Source: an uncultured Eubacterium sp. | GTDB taxonomy: Bacteria > Bacillota > Clostridia > Lachnospirales > Lachnospiraceae | Reading direction: 5' to 3' | Assembly (NCBI GenBank): GCA_947178105.1 | Contig: CAMWXD010000031.1 | Coordinates: 1-47,823 of the forward strand | DNA length: 47,823 bases | Part shown: positions 27,671-35,714 of the stretch, one piece after another | Layout: every line of letters begins with the position of its first letter | Numbering within the stretch: position 1 is the stretch's first letter | Position numbers and translations under genes: made by a program | Notes under the pieces: generated by a model | Seen by the model: the letters and a program-made list of their open reading frames with translations, nothing else | Databases searched by the model: none | What the model was told of the DNA's origin: nothing

Positions 27671-28782
27671 TGCTGTACTCCTTCATCAGGCAGACCGTTC
27701 TGCCAGTCTATATAACTCCAGTCCATCGGCGTGCCCTTTGGAATATCGCATACGGCAGGATGTCCTAGCAGTTGTGCATAATATTTTGTATGAAGTCCGG
27801 CGCCTGGACGGATAGACTTCAGATTTGCTTTTGTAAAAAAATCTCCCTTTTTCATATTTTCCGTAACAAACAGGGAACGGGAATCTTTGCGGCTTTTTCT
27901 TTGTTCTGCATTCAGCTCATAAGCTGTTTTGCCAAGCGCAGCTTCTACGTTGCGGATTTTCCTGGCCATCTGGGCAAACTCTTTTGGCTCCATGGAAAAT
28001 GCAGCGTCAGCGCCGCCGTCACTGCGTTTTAATGTCAGATGCTTTTCTATGATTTTAGCGCCAAGTGCAACGGCTGCAATGGCTGCCTCGTCTCCGCAGG
28101 TATGATCCGATAGTCCCACAATACAGCCAAACATCTGCTGGATCGAGGGGATATTGTTTAGATTCATATTGTTAAAGGGCGCCGGATAGGCAGAAATGCA
28201 TTTCAACAGCGCAATCTGTCGATTTGCTTCGTTTAGGCATGTCCTGACAGCCAGGCCTATGTCCTCCAGATATGCAATGCCTGTTGAAAAAATTACGGGT
28301 TTCCCGGTCGCTGCTATTTTCTGAATCAGGGGGATGTCTGTTATTTCAAAGGATGCTACCTTGTAAGCGGGGATATGAAGTGATTCCAGAAAATCAACGG
28401 CGGTAACATCAAATGGAGACGAGAAACAGTCAAGCCCCTGATTTACTGCATACTCCACCAGCTCTTTCTGCCATTCCCAGGGGGTATACGCCTGCTGATA
28501 CAGCGTGTATAATGTCTTGCCTTCCCATAACCCATGTGCTTTAAAACATTCTGCGTCGCTTTCCATCGTAATGGTGTCCGGGGTATAGGTTTGCAGCTTT
28601 ATGGCATCTGCGCCTGCATCTGCCGCGGCATCGATAATGGACTTTGCCCTGTGTATGCTCCCATTATGGTTTGCTGACAGCTCTGCAACAATATAAACAG
28701 GGCTGTCGGCAGAGATGATGTGTTTGCCTATTTGAATGTGATTATTTATCGTGTTTTTTGTTTGTATTGTATTCAAGTCCAA
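27667..28782 (-). CDS. pseI: Pseudaminic acid synthase
   Basis: A 371-residue NeuB-family enzyme that condenses 2,4-diacetamido-2,4,6-trideoxy-L-altrose with phosphoenolpyruvate. The N-terminal barrel has VYIVAELSANHNGSIHRAK, ADAIKLQTYTPDTIT and GLSDHTCGDEAAIAAVALGA followed by IIEKHLTLKRSDGGADAAFS. The C-terminal SAF (antifreeze-like) domain begins at about residue 310 (SLFVTENMKKGDFFTKANL). The best start is TTG at 28782, with GGAGG nine bases upstream and a 41-base overlap with pseC. The frame continues to 28842, but the extra residues do not resemble the family. Confidence 0.9.
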   Translation of the reverse strand: MDLNTIQTKNTINNHIQIGKHIISADSPVYIVAELSANHNGSIHRAKSIIDAAADAGADAIKLQTYTPDTITMESDAECFKAHGLWEGKTLYTLYQQAYTPWEWQKELVEYAVNQGLDCFSSPFDVTAVDFLESLHIPAYKVASFEITDIPLIQKIAATGKPVIFSTGIAYLEDIGLAVRTCLNEANRQIALLKCISAYPAPFNNMNLNNIPSIQQMFGCIVGLSDHTCGDEAAIAAVALGAKIIEKHLTLKRSDGGADAAFSMEPKEFAQMARKIRNVEAALGKTAYELNAEQRKSRKDSRSLFVTENMKKGDFFTKANLKSIRPGAGLHTKYYAQLLGHPAVCDIPKGTPMDWSYIDWQNGLPDEGVQQ

Positions 28783-29920
28783 GTGATTGATCCTCCATTT
28801 GCAGCACTTCCAGTACTTTTTGAATGACATATTGCTGCTCATGATCGGTTAGGCTAGGATATAATGGCAGCGTAATGATATTTTTATAGATCTGCTCTGC
28901 GTTGCGGCAAAAAGTATCCGCGTAGCCATGCTCCTGATAGTAAGGATGATGATACACAGGAATGTAATGGACATTTACGCCAATACCTGCTTCTCTTAAG
29001 CGTTCGAATACCTGTTTTCTGTTATGATAAGGTATCTGTATCAGATACAGGTGCCAGCCGCTTTCTGTACCTGGCAGTTGATAAGGTGTAATGATATATG
29101 GGCAGTGGGCAAACGCTTCTTGATACTGTAAGGCAAGCTTTTTTCTTCTCTCCAGAAAATGCTCCAGTTTTTTTAACTGGCTGATTCCAAGCGCACATTG
29201 TAAGTCGGTCAGACGATAATTAAAACCAAGCCCTGACTGCTCATAATACCATGCGCCTTCCGTTTTTTTCATAGCAGAAGCATCTCTTGTAATACAGTGG
29301 CTGCGGAACAGCAAAAGCTTTTGATACAGCTCTTTTTGATCCGTCAGGATCATCCCGCCTTCTCCGGTTGTGACGGGCTTTACCGGATGAAAGCTGAGCG
29401 TTGTCATCCCAGAGCTTGTGCCAATCATTTTTCCATGATATTTTGCGCCTAATGCGTGTGCTGCATCTTCAATGACTATGAAATGATGTTTTTCTGCTAT
29501 TTTATAAATAGCGTCCAGATCACACGGCTGTCCTGCCAAATGTACGGGAATGATTGCTTTTGTCCTGCTTGTGATCTTTTTCTCGATATCGGCAGGATCT
29601 ATATTATATGTTTTTGGGTCTACATCAGCAAAGACAGGAGTTCCTCCAAAGTAAAGCACGCAGTTTGCTGATGCCGCAAACGTGAGCGGCGTGGTAATTA
29701 CTTCATCTCCAGCGCCGATGCCAGCCGCATAACATGCTGCATGAAGTGCTGCCGTTCCATTCGACACGGCAACCGCGTATTTTGCTCCAGTGCAGTTGCA
29801 TACCGCTTCTTCGAATTCGCTGCTTTTTGGCCCGGTTGTCAGGAAGTCGCTTTTTAATACGTCGGTTACGGCACGGATATCATCTTCGTCAATACATTGT
29901 CTTCCATATGGTATATACAT
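28742..29920 (-). CDS. pseC: UDP-4-amino-4,6-dideoxy-N-acetyl-beta-L-altrosamine transaminase
   Basis: A 392-residue PLP-dependent DegT/DnrJ-family aminotransferase that aminates C4 of the 4-keto sugar made by PseB. The internal-aldimine Lys is in FHPVKPVTTGEGGM, and other family features are SNGTAALHAA, TPLTFAASANCVLYFGGTP and IEDAAHALGA. The ATG at 29920 (MYIPYGRQ) has a GAAGGGA site; a longer frame from 29962 runs back into pseH. It follows pseH by 4 bases. Confidence 0.92.
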   Translation of the reverse strand: MYIPYGRQCIDEDDIRAVTDVLKSDFLTTGPKSSEFEEAVCNCTGAKYAVAVSNGTAALHAACYAAGIGAGDEVITTPLTFAASANCVLYFGGTPVFADVDPKTYNIDPADIEKKITSRTKAIIPVHLAGQPCDLDAIYKIAEKHHFIVIEDAAHALGAKYHGKMIGTSSGMTTLSFHPVKPVTTGEGGMILTDQKELYQKLLLFRSHCITRDASAMKKTEGAWYYEQSGLGFNYRLTDLQCALGISQLKKLEHFLERRKKLALQYQEAFAHCPYIITPYQLPGTESGWHLYLIQIPYHNRKQVFERLREAGIGVNVHYIPVYHHPYYQEHGYADTFCRNAEQIYKNIITLPLYPSLTDHEQQYVIQKVLEVLQMEDQSLGLEYNTNKKHDK

Positions 29921-29924
29921 GCTG

Positions 29925-30404
29925 CTATTTCCCTTCTCTAAATATAGCGGATATATCCTCAAATTGATCGAAAGCTATTTCATAAAATTCATATTTTCTA
30001 CAAAATCCAGAAGCTGTAAATACTTTTTTGGATGCTTCATTCGAAGGCTTCACTTTTGCAGTTAATGTACGCAGTTTCAGATTTTCATTTTTTATTTGCT
30101 GCAAAAGAGAGTGAAGCATTCTTTTTCCATAGCCTTTTCCACGCCATGCGCTGTCCACACTATAACTTACTTCTGCGGTATCTTCCTGTATCAAAAGCCG
30201 GATCTGCCCAACTGGAATATCCCCTGCCATATAGATATATTGAAAACAGGAATCATTCAAAAGCATTTCGGAAAACCATTTTTTGTGCTGCTGGTAAGAA
30301 ATTTTGTTCATTGAAAAAGAATTTTTCCGAGTCTCCTTGTCATTTGCCCATTCATACAGTAAATCGATGTCGTCTTTTGTTACATATCTTAAAAATTCGT
30401 TCAT
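29925..30404 (-). CDS. pseH: UDP-4-amino-4,6-dideoxy-N-acetyl-beta-L-altrosamine N-acetyltransferase
   Basis: A 159-residue GNAT acetyltransferase that acetylates the C4 amine with acetyl-CoA. The acetyl-CoA site is VDSAWRGKGYGKRMLHSLL near residue 85-103. The C-terminal half (LTAKVKPSNEASKKVFTASGF) is typical of PseH/RimJ-like members. Its start overlaps the upstream methyltransferase stop by 4 bases (ATGA). Because this normal acetylation enzyme is present, the AAC(3)-type gene upstream is likely to do something additional. Confidence 0.88.
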   Translation of the reverse strand: MNEFLRYVTKDDIDLLYEWANDKETRKNSFSMNKISYQQHKKWFSEMLLNDSCFQYIYMAGDIPVGQIRLLIQEDTAEVSYSVDSAWRGKGYGKRMLHSLLQQIKNENLKLRTLTAKVKPSNEASKKVFTASGFCRKYEFYEIAFDQFEDISAIFREGK

Positions 30405-31099
30405 CTTATCTTTTTCCCAATATAATGCAGTGTTTCCATTTCTGATTCCAGTTCCAGTACAGACCGTACAGTTGCCGTTTCCTGAAATCTGCGGAATAAT
30501 TGTCTCATTTCCTGTTTATTTTCTACAATACGCACGTGCAAAGGCAGATCTGCTTTCCCGGATGCAGGAATCTGCGTAAGCCCTTCTGCATTGCGGCCCA
30601 TGTCCCGATAGTTTTTGTATAAAGGATGGTTCCATGTATGCATATTTGCATAAATCACAGCATGTTCGTTCATACATTCATAAAAGTTTTGCAGCAGTGC
30701 GTCAAAGTCTGATTGTGAAAAATAATAAAGGCATTCGGATGCGATGACCAGGTCAAAGGTTCCAAACAATTCTTGAATCGATACATGGTCGCCCAGCAGG
30801 TCGCAGGCAGCGAACCGGTGCTTGTCAAATCTTTGCTGGCGGATACAATAGTCTACGGCATCCTTTGATATATCGATTCCATATACGTCAAATCCCTGAT
30901 CCAGAAAAAACTTGGCGTTTGCCCCATGGCTGCATCCAAAGTCCAGCACTTTTACCGGGTGCTTTTTCTGTGCCAGTTCCTGTTTTATAAAATGATGGTA
31001 AAGGCTCACAAGGCAGTCTGTCGGGTAGTTATTTCCGAAAGAAGTTGTTTTGTAAACCTCTGTCCATGCTTTTGCATTTTGTCTTGTTCCGTTTTCCAT
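30401..31099 (-). CDS. Class I SAM-dependent methyltransferase of the pse cassette
   Basis: A 232-residue methyltransferase. Motif I is VLDFGCSHGANAKFFL near residue 50, the acidic strand end is VYGIDISKDAVDYC, and motif IV is FDLVIASECLYYF. The C-terminal third (HTWNHPLYKNYRDMG, then LPLHVRIV) may be the substrate lid. It has a strong site (GGGAGG) and starts 15 bases after the AAC(3)-like gene, and its stop is fused to the pseH start. Its position between an acyl-activating set and pseH suggests that it methylates the sugar or its acyl decoration; this is inference from context only. Confidence 0.82.
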   Translation of the reverse strand: MENGTRQNAKAWTEVYKTTSFGNNYPTDCLVSLYHHFIKQELAQKKHPVKVLDFGCSHGANAKFFLDQGFDVYGIDISKDAVDYCIRQQRFDKHRFAACDLLGDHVSIQELFGTFDLVIASECLYYFSQSDFDALLQNFYECMNEHAVIYANMHTWNHPLYKNYRDMGRNAEGLTQIPASGKADLPLHVRIVENKQEMRQLFRRFQETATVRSVLELESEMETLHYIGKKIR

Positions 31100-31114
31100 G
31101 TTGGATTCCTCCCT

Positions 31115-31924
31115 TTACTTCCAGATCAGCTTACGCTCGACTGCGAAATCATACAGGTTTTTACACATATGATATGCCGCGTCTTCATAGATCACAGGAT
31201 AACTTGCAGATAAAGATACTTTTTTTACGGAAATTCCGTTTATTTGGAAGCTCTGCGCAATGCCTTTTTCTTCCAGAATTTGTCCGATCCGGTTAAACTG
31301 TTCGGTACTTCCAAGCTCTAAATACCTTGCCGGATATTCATAGGTACGGACAGATTCTGTACCGTCCTGTGCAATATAAGTGCCTGTAAACTGTTTGGAA
31401 AACCGGTATGGTACTTTTGCCATCGCTTCTGCATAATGCACGAATGTCATACTGCGCTGATAATCGGTGCCAAGCATGATCTGGACGACGTTATGCTGAT
31501 GCATATAGGCAAATGGAGAATCGCTTCCAAACGAATTGTTGTTGCACATAGCGCACAATAACGCCTGGTCTTTGCCCCATACGCAAAAAGAATGCATCGG
31601 ATGAGCGGTTCGCTTAAAGTCTTGCCGCTTTAGTGCGGCATTGCCCAGAGCGCCTGTTGTGCAAGGCGTATTCGTGTAATCATAAACTCCTTTATTACTG
31701 AAGTCGAAATGAAATGTCGGAATGAGCAGAGTGCCGTCTTCGGTAATTTGTTTTTGAAAACTGTCAATCAGCTTGTCCACGGAAAAACATTCTCCGTGGT
31801 ACTTTGCCGTCCAGGCAAGCGCCAATACATCTGAGGACAGATAAATCCTGTCGCCGCGTGAGATCCCGACAGTGCCGGCAATATCGGTATATGGTACATA
31901 TTCCTCCTTCCTGTTTCCGTTCAT
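31115..31924 (-). CDS. AAC(3)-family N-acyltransferase
   Basis: A 269-residue member of the aminoglycoside 3-N-acetyltransferase (Antibiotic_NAT) family. Family positions include LLIPTFHFDF near residue 67, AHPMHSFCVWG with the presumed catalytic His near residue 107, FGSDSPFAYMHQHN and the later LGTDYQRSMTFVHYAE. Members in sugar gene clusters are thought to acylate amino groups of nucleotide sugars. It is joined by an ATGA overlap to the carrier-protein gene just upstream, which suggests that its acyl donor is the loaded carrier rather than plain acetyl-CoA. An antibiotic-resistance role is unlikely in this setting. Confidence 0.82.
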   Translation of the reverse strand: MNGNRKEEYVPYTDIAGTVGISRGDRIYLSSDVLALAWTAKYHGECFSVDKLIDSFQKQITEDGTLLIPTFHFDFSNKGVYDYTNTPCTTGALGNAALKRQDFKRTAHPMHSFCVWGKDQALLCAMCNNNSFGSDSPFAYMHQHNVVQIMLGTDYQRSMTFVHYAEAMAKVPYRFSKQFTGTYIAQDGTESVRTYEYPARYLELGSTEQFNRIGQILEEKGIAQSFQINGISVKKVSLSASYPVIYEDAAYHMCKNLYDFAVERKLIWK

Positions 31925-32166
31925 CGTTCCTTTTTTCCTTTCACATACGCAAAAATCGCGGACGGTGTATCGAAATGCTCAGGAATCAGCTCAAAAGGGG
32001 CAATTTGTATTTCGAAGCGTTCCTCTAATGCCGGTAAAAGCTTGTCAAAAATCATCATGGAGTCCATATAGCCGCTTTCGAATAATGGCGTATCCTCCGA
32101 CCATATGCCCAATGGCTGTATTTCGTTTAACATATGTAAAATAGTGTCTAACTGAATCTGCATCAT
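31921..32166 (-). CDS. Acyl/aminoacyl carrier protein (DltC-like)
   Basis: An 81-residue four-helix carrier protein. The phosphopantetheine attachment Ser is Ser36 in LFESGYMDSMMIF. The spacing and the following segment (LLPALEERFEIQIAPFELIPEHF, quoted in part, then TPSAIFAYV) resemble DltC, the D-alanyl carrier protein, more than fatty-acid ACP. The Gly/Leu that usually precedes Asp-Ser is Met here. Its start overlaps the adenylating-enzyme stop and its stop overlaps the acyltransferase start, each as ATGA, so the three proteins should be made in step. It would carry the acid activated by the enzyme encoded just upstream. Confidence 0.88.
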   Translation of the reverse strand: MMQIQLDTILHMLNEIQPLGIWSEDTPLFESGYMDSMMIFDKLLPALEERFEIQIAPFELIPEHFDTPSAIFAYVKGKKER

Positions 32167-33704
32167 TTTGTTTCCTCCAAATATTGTTCCTGTAACAGCT
32201 TACGGTCAATTTTTCCGTTGGCATTTAAAGGGAGCGAGCGTAAGCGGATCATTTCATCCGGCAGCATATAGGACGGCAGATACTTTTGCAAAAAGAATAA
32301 GATCTCTTTTTTTTCTGCGTTTCCCTGATACAGTAAAAGGATATGGTCTTTTTTCGGGTCATAAATGCAGACTGCGCGTAGCAGCTTTTCAAAAGCGCCC
32401 GCAATGGTTTCAATCTCTCCCAGCTCGATGCGGTATCCCATATGCTTGACCTGAAAATCCTTACGCCCCAGATAAATATATTCTCCATGTTCATTCAGAC
32501 TGACCAGGTCTCCGGTGCGGTATACGGTTTCGGGGTAAAAAGAATGCAGGGGATTTTGTACAAATGCTTCTTTTGTACGCGCAGCATCGTGATAATATCC
32601 GCAGCCGATAAACGAGCCTCTGAAATACAACTCGCCCTGTTCCCCTATGCCTGCTTGTGTTCCCTGGCTCGTAACGGCAAACGCATCCATATTTTCACAG
32701 GCTGATCCAATGGGAATCGGCTCTTCATCTTTCAATTCCCTGTCCACAATATAGTACAAGCCAATATCTGTAATTTCTGTAGGCCCAAATAAGTTGGCAT
32801 AAACAGCATGAGGTACATGTCTGCGCCAATAATTCAACTGTCTGGTAGGCATGACTTCACCGGCAAATAAAATCGTGCGAAGCCATGGCAGCTTTACGTA
32901 ATCCAGGGCTTTCCAGTCTGCTGCAATGGAAAGTGCAGAAGGTACCCAATAGATCACGGTAACTTTTTTTTCATTCAGGTATTCCAGCAGCCTGATTGGA
33001 AAGGAAAATAATTTTTTTGGAATGATCTGCAATGCAGCCGCATTTCGCACCGCTGAATAAATATCCAGTACAGACATGCTGAAATAAAATGGCGTCTGGC
33101 TTCCAAATATTGTTGTATGATCAAAATGAAAGGTGCTGCCTGCCCATTCTGCATAATCAATCACAGATCTGTGGCAAATGACACTGCCTTTTGGTATGCC
33201 TGTAGAACCAGAAGTATATAACACATAAAGCGGGTCGGTATCAATCATTTTGGCCCGAATGGAATGCAGCCGCTTTAATACTTCTGATGGCTGCGCATCG
33301 CTATGCAGCAATGTATCAAAGGAAAACAGGGGATATTCGGTAAACATCCATTCCTGCTCTGTGGGCTTTCCGATGACAGCAGCAGGCTTTAGGCTGTCTA
33401 AGATCTTACGGATACGTTCGGATGCCATGCCCGTATCTATACATACATAAAAATTTCCGCTTGCGGCTATGCCAAAAAAAGCAGTCAGGCATTCCACACA
33501 TTTATCCATAAAAACGACGATCGGGCGCCTGATTTGCGCGACCTTCACTGCGATTTCATATCCAAGCTTTTGTGACTGTGCCAATAATTCCTGATAGGTA
33601 ATCGTTGTATGCTCATCCATAAATGCAGGCTGGTTTGGATATTGCCTGGCTGCTCTTTCTATATATTCCAGTACGTTACGTACCGGACGGTTCTGATCGT
33701 TCAT
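32163..33704 (-). CDS. DltA-like adenylating enzyme (amino acid/acyl carrier ligase)
   Basis: A 513-residue stand-alone adenylation enzyme of the ANL superfamily, expected to make an acyl-AMP and load it on the carrier protein. Core motifs: A3 LYTSGSTGIPKGSV near residue 165, A5 NLFGPTEITDIG near 300, A7 YRTGDLVSLNEHG, A8 VKHMGYRIELGEIE, and A10 NANGKIDRKLL with the catalytic Lys. The overall order and spacing resemble DltA. In the A4 region the sequence is PFYFSMSVLDIY, whereas DltA-type enzymes have PFSFDLSVMDLY. The Asp that binds the substrate alpha-amino group is Ser209 here. The ATG at 33704 has GGAGGAG upstream; its gene overlaps the DUF4910 stop by 29 bases. Confidence 0.88.
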   Translation of the reverse strand: MNDQNRPVRNVLEYIERAARQYPNQPAFMDEHTTITYQELLAQSQKLGYEIAVKVAQIRRPIVVFMDKCVECLTAFFGIAASGNFYVCIDTGMASERIRKILDSLKPAAVIGKPTEQEWMFTEYPLFSFDTLLHSDAQPSEVLKRLHSIRAKMIDTDPLYVLYTSGSTGIPKGSVICHRSVIDYAEWAGSTFHFDHTTIFGSQTPFYFSMSVLDIYSAVRNAAALQIIPKKLFSFPIRLLEYLNEKKVTVIYWVPSALSIAADWKALDYVKLPWLRTILFAGEVMPTRQLNYWRRHVPHAVYANLFGPTEITDIGLYYIVDRELKDEEPIPIGSACENMDAFAVTSQGTQAGIGEQGELYFRGSFIGCGYYHDAARTKEAFVQNPLHSFYPETVYRTGDLVSLNEHGEYIYLGRKDFQVKHMGYRIELGEIETIAGAFEKLLRAVCIYDPKKDHILLLYQGNAEKKEILFFLQKYLPSYMLPDEMIRLRSLPLNANGKIDRKLLQEQYLEETK

Positions 33705-34995
33705 CTTTATTCTCCTCCGTGGCTGCAAGCAATCCCGCCTTTAACAACTGCTTTACAATAGGAATCAATATTTGCGCCGGGCATCCGATCCGGTCGCTGA
33801 TAGCAATTAAATCGTTTGTACCGTCAGCATAAGCAATCAAGGTTGTGATCGCATATACCGCGTCATACTGGCCTTTTCTGCTGACAGAAGGATACAGCCC
33901 GCGCCTGCCAAGCTGCGGCTCGCACAATACCTGAATCTGGTAGTTTCTGTTATATTCCAAAAGCTCTATCACCTGTGCCATGGCATCGAAACTTCCCTGG
34001 AAGCCTTCTGGTGAAATATAATCCATATTATCCGCCGAAGTATGATATTGCGGGTATTCTCCATACTTAGAGCGGCAAAAGCTGACAACCGGCAGGTCAA
34101 TGCCAGGAGCATTATATTGCCGTTCATCGGATCCTCTTTTCAAAAACGGATAAATGGTAAACTTCTGACAGTGGCCCCGCAGTACATTTTTCAGTACACG
34201 GTCTGCCAGTGTATTGCCATATCTGGATTCCACCATCGAATAATCAAAGTTATCACCCACGCAGGAAAGGTTAAATCCTGCAATCACGCGTGCTTTCAGT
34301 TCATCCTTATGCCTGCTCAGATAGCAGATCGAGCCGATTGTTTCCGGAACAAATACAAAACGGTATGTATATCTTCTTGCTTTTTTCTGCATCAGCCATT
34401 GTGCCAGATAAACGGCAAGCGCCGGGCCGGAACACTCATTATTTGCCATAGAAGGATGACAGATATATGTGGAAAAAAAGATTTCTTCGCTGCACTCACC
34501 CGGTATGATAAGCTCTCCGTAAGACAAGCTTCCCTGCGTCAGCGTACTTTTTATGACCATATGATAGGTGTCCTGCGGCAGGCTGTTTTTTTGATGCTCA
34601 CTCATACAAAATCCAAAGCTTTCGTGGTAATAAGAGGTGACATAAGGGATGACATCCGGCTGTGAAGGCTCGGTAAAAATATGCTTCTTTAGTTCATCCA
34701 GAGACACATACTGATCTGTCGGGACAGAATAGCCCATAATATGCAGGTTGCTTTCCTTAAGGTCAATGATTTTTCTGCCCTGGCTGTCTGCAATATACCC
34801 TTCTGATATGTTCCATTCCTTTGGTATTTCCCAGTCAAATACTTTTGTGCCGCTGGGTACTTCCTCGATCTGGATTTGAGGAATCCGGTTTTGTAAAATC
34901 TTTAAAGTCTGCCTGACTCCGTTTCCGGTAATGCTGCGGCAGATTGGAAACAGTTCGCCTGCAAGGCGATAGATCTGCTTTCCTGGATCTTCCAT
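33676..34995 (-). CDS. DUF4910 / DUF2172 aminopeptidase-like protein
   Basis: A 439-residue protein of the M28-like DUF4910 family: an N-terminal part with PICRSITGNGVR and VFDWEIPKEW, a middle DUF2172-like region (HIMGYSVP), a metallopeptidase-like core and a C-terminal winged-helix-like tail (from about residue 355). Candidate zinc ligands are in TYICHPSMANNECSG, FVPETIGS, and QYHTSADNMDYIS. Family members occur in polysaccharide and peptide-natural-product clusters, but to my knowledge no reaction is established. In this operon it could trim or hydrolyse an aminoacyl or acyl group, for example as an editing hydrolase. The ATG at 34995 has GGAGGAA upstream. Confidence 0.8.
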   Translation of the reverse strand: MEDPGKQIYRLAGELFPICRSITGNGVRQTLKILQNRIPQIQIEEVPSGTKVFDWEIPKEWNISEGYIADSQGRKIIDLKESNLHIMGYSVPTDQYVSLDELKKHIFTEPSQPDVIPYVTSYYHESFGFCMSEHQKNSLPQDTYHMVIKSTLTQGSLSYGELIIPGECSEEIFFSTYICHPSMANNECSGPALAVYLAQWLMQKKARRYTYRFVFVPETIGSICYLSRHKDELKARVIAGFNLSCVGDNFDYSMVESRYGNTLADRVLKNVLRGHCQKFTIYPFLKRGSDERQYNAPGIDLPVVSFCRSKYGEYPQYHTSADNMDYISPEGFQGSFDAMAQVIELLEYNRNYQIQVLCEPQLGRRGLYPSVSRKGQYDAVYAITTLIAYADGTNDLIAISDRIGCPAQILIPIVKQLLKAGLLAATEENKDERSEPSGT

Positions 34996-35009
34996 ATTGC
35001 TTCCTCCGC

Positions 35010-35681
35010 TTAGCATGTCTTTTCTAATAAAAACCAGGTTTCGTCATCTCTTGGAAATATGGGATCTCTGTGATACGAAAATCCATAATCCACCAGCCTG
35101 CAATCTGGATACTTGTCCAAAAATTCTCCGGCAAAATCCCGCTTAAACAGCTTTCCGCTGTATCCACGGTATGGGACTTCAACAGGTGTTGGATTATAAT
35201 ATTCACAAATACAAATGTACTTGCTGCTGGACTGGTACAGCTTTTGATATACATGCTGCAGCTCGTTTGGATTTGTATGGATCAAAACGCCGGATATTAC
35301 TACAAGCCCATATGTTTTTAATGGTTCATATTCCAATATGGAAGTTTCAAATATTTCGATACCAGTTTCTAGGCCAGTATTTATGCCATTTTCTATGCCA
35401 TTATTGAAAAAGCTGTCGTTTTTTAAAGCTTCTACTGCCTTATGGTTAATCTCAATTGCTGCTGTGCGCACGCCAGGCAGCAGTGTTTTGATTGCTTTCA
35501 AGTTGATTCCTACATTGGAGCCAAATTCAATTACACTGTCGATTCCTGCTGTTTTGCTTAAAATCTTGGCATACAGCCCGATCGCAGGCGCCAAAAATTC
35601 CTGTGTGCAGGCATTTCGCTCTATGTATTGGTCTCCAAATGTTCCTCTCCAGAATGTTTCCTGTTCTGTTCGATCGCCCAT
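35010..35681 (-). CDS. Pseudaminic acid biosynthesis-associated methylase (TIGR03587-like)
   Basis: A 223-residue methyltransferase. The N-terminus (EQETFWRGTFGDQYIERN) and motif I VIEFGSNVGINLKAIKTLLP match what I recall of the TIGR03587 pseudaminic-acid-associated methylases, which occur inside pse clusters and probably methylate the finished or nascent sugar. AAIEINHKAVEAL is the SAM ribose strand. A Gly/Asn/Glu-rich run at about residues 93-110 (NNGIENGINTGLETGIE) looks like an expanded short repeat between two secondary-structure elements. AAGGAG precedes the ATG at 35681. It lies between pseB and DUF4910 in the operon. Confidence 0.85.
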   Translation of the reverse strand: MGDRTEQETFWRGTFGDQYIERNACTQEFLAPAIGLYAKILSKTAGIDSVIEFGSNVGINLKAIKTLLPGVRTAAIEINHKAVEALKNDSFFNNGIENGINTGLETGIEIFETSILEYEPLKTYGLVVISGVLIHTNPNELQHVYQKLYQSSSKYICICEYYNPTPVEVPYRGYSGKLFKRDFAGEFLDKYPDCRLVDYGFSYHRDPIFPRDDETWFLLEKTC

Positions 35682-35714
35682 GTCCTGTCTCCTTATGTTT
35701 CTTTTCCTGTTATG

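Noticed and set aside
31115..31924. Aminoglycoside resistance gene
   Set aside because: The protein belongs to the AAC(3) fold family, but its coupling to a carrier protein within a sugar operon argues for a biosynthetic acyltransferase.
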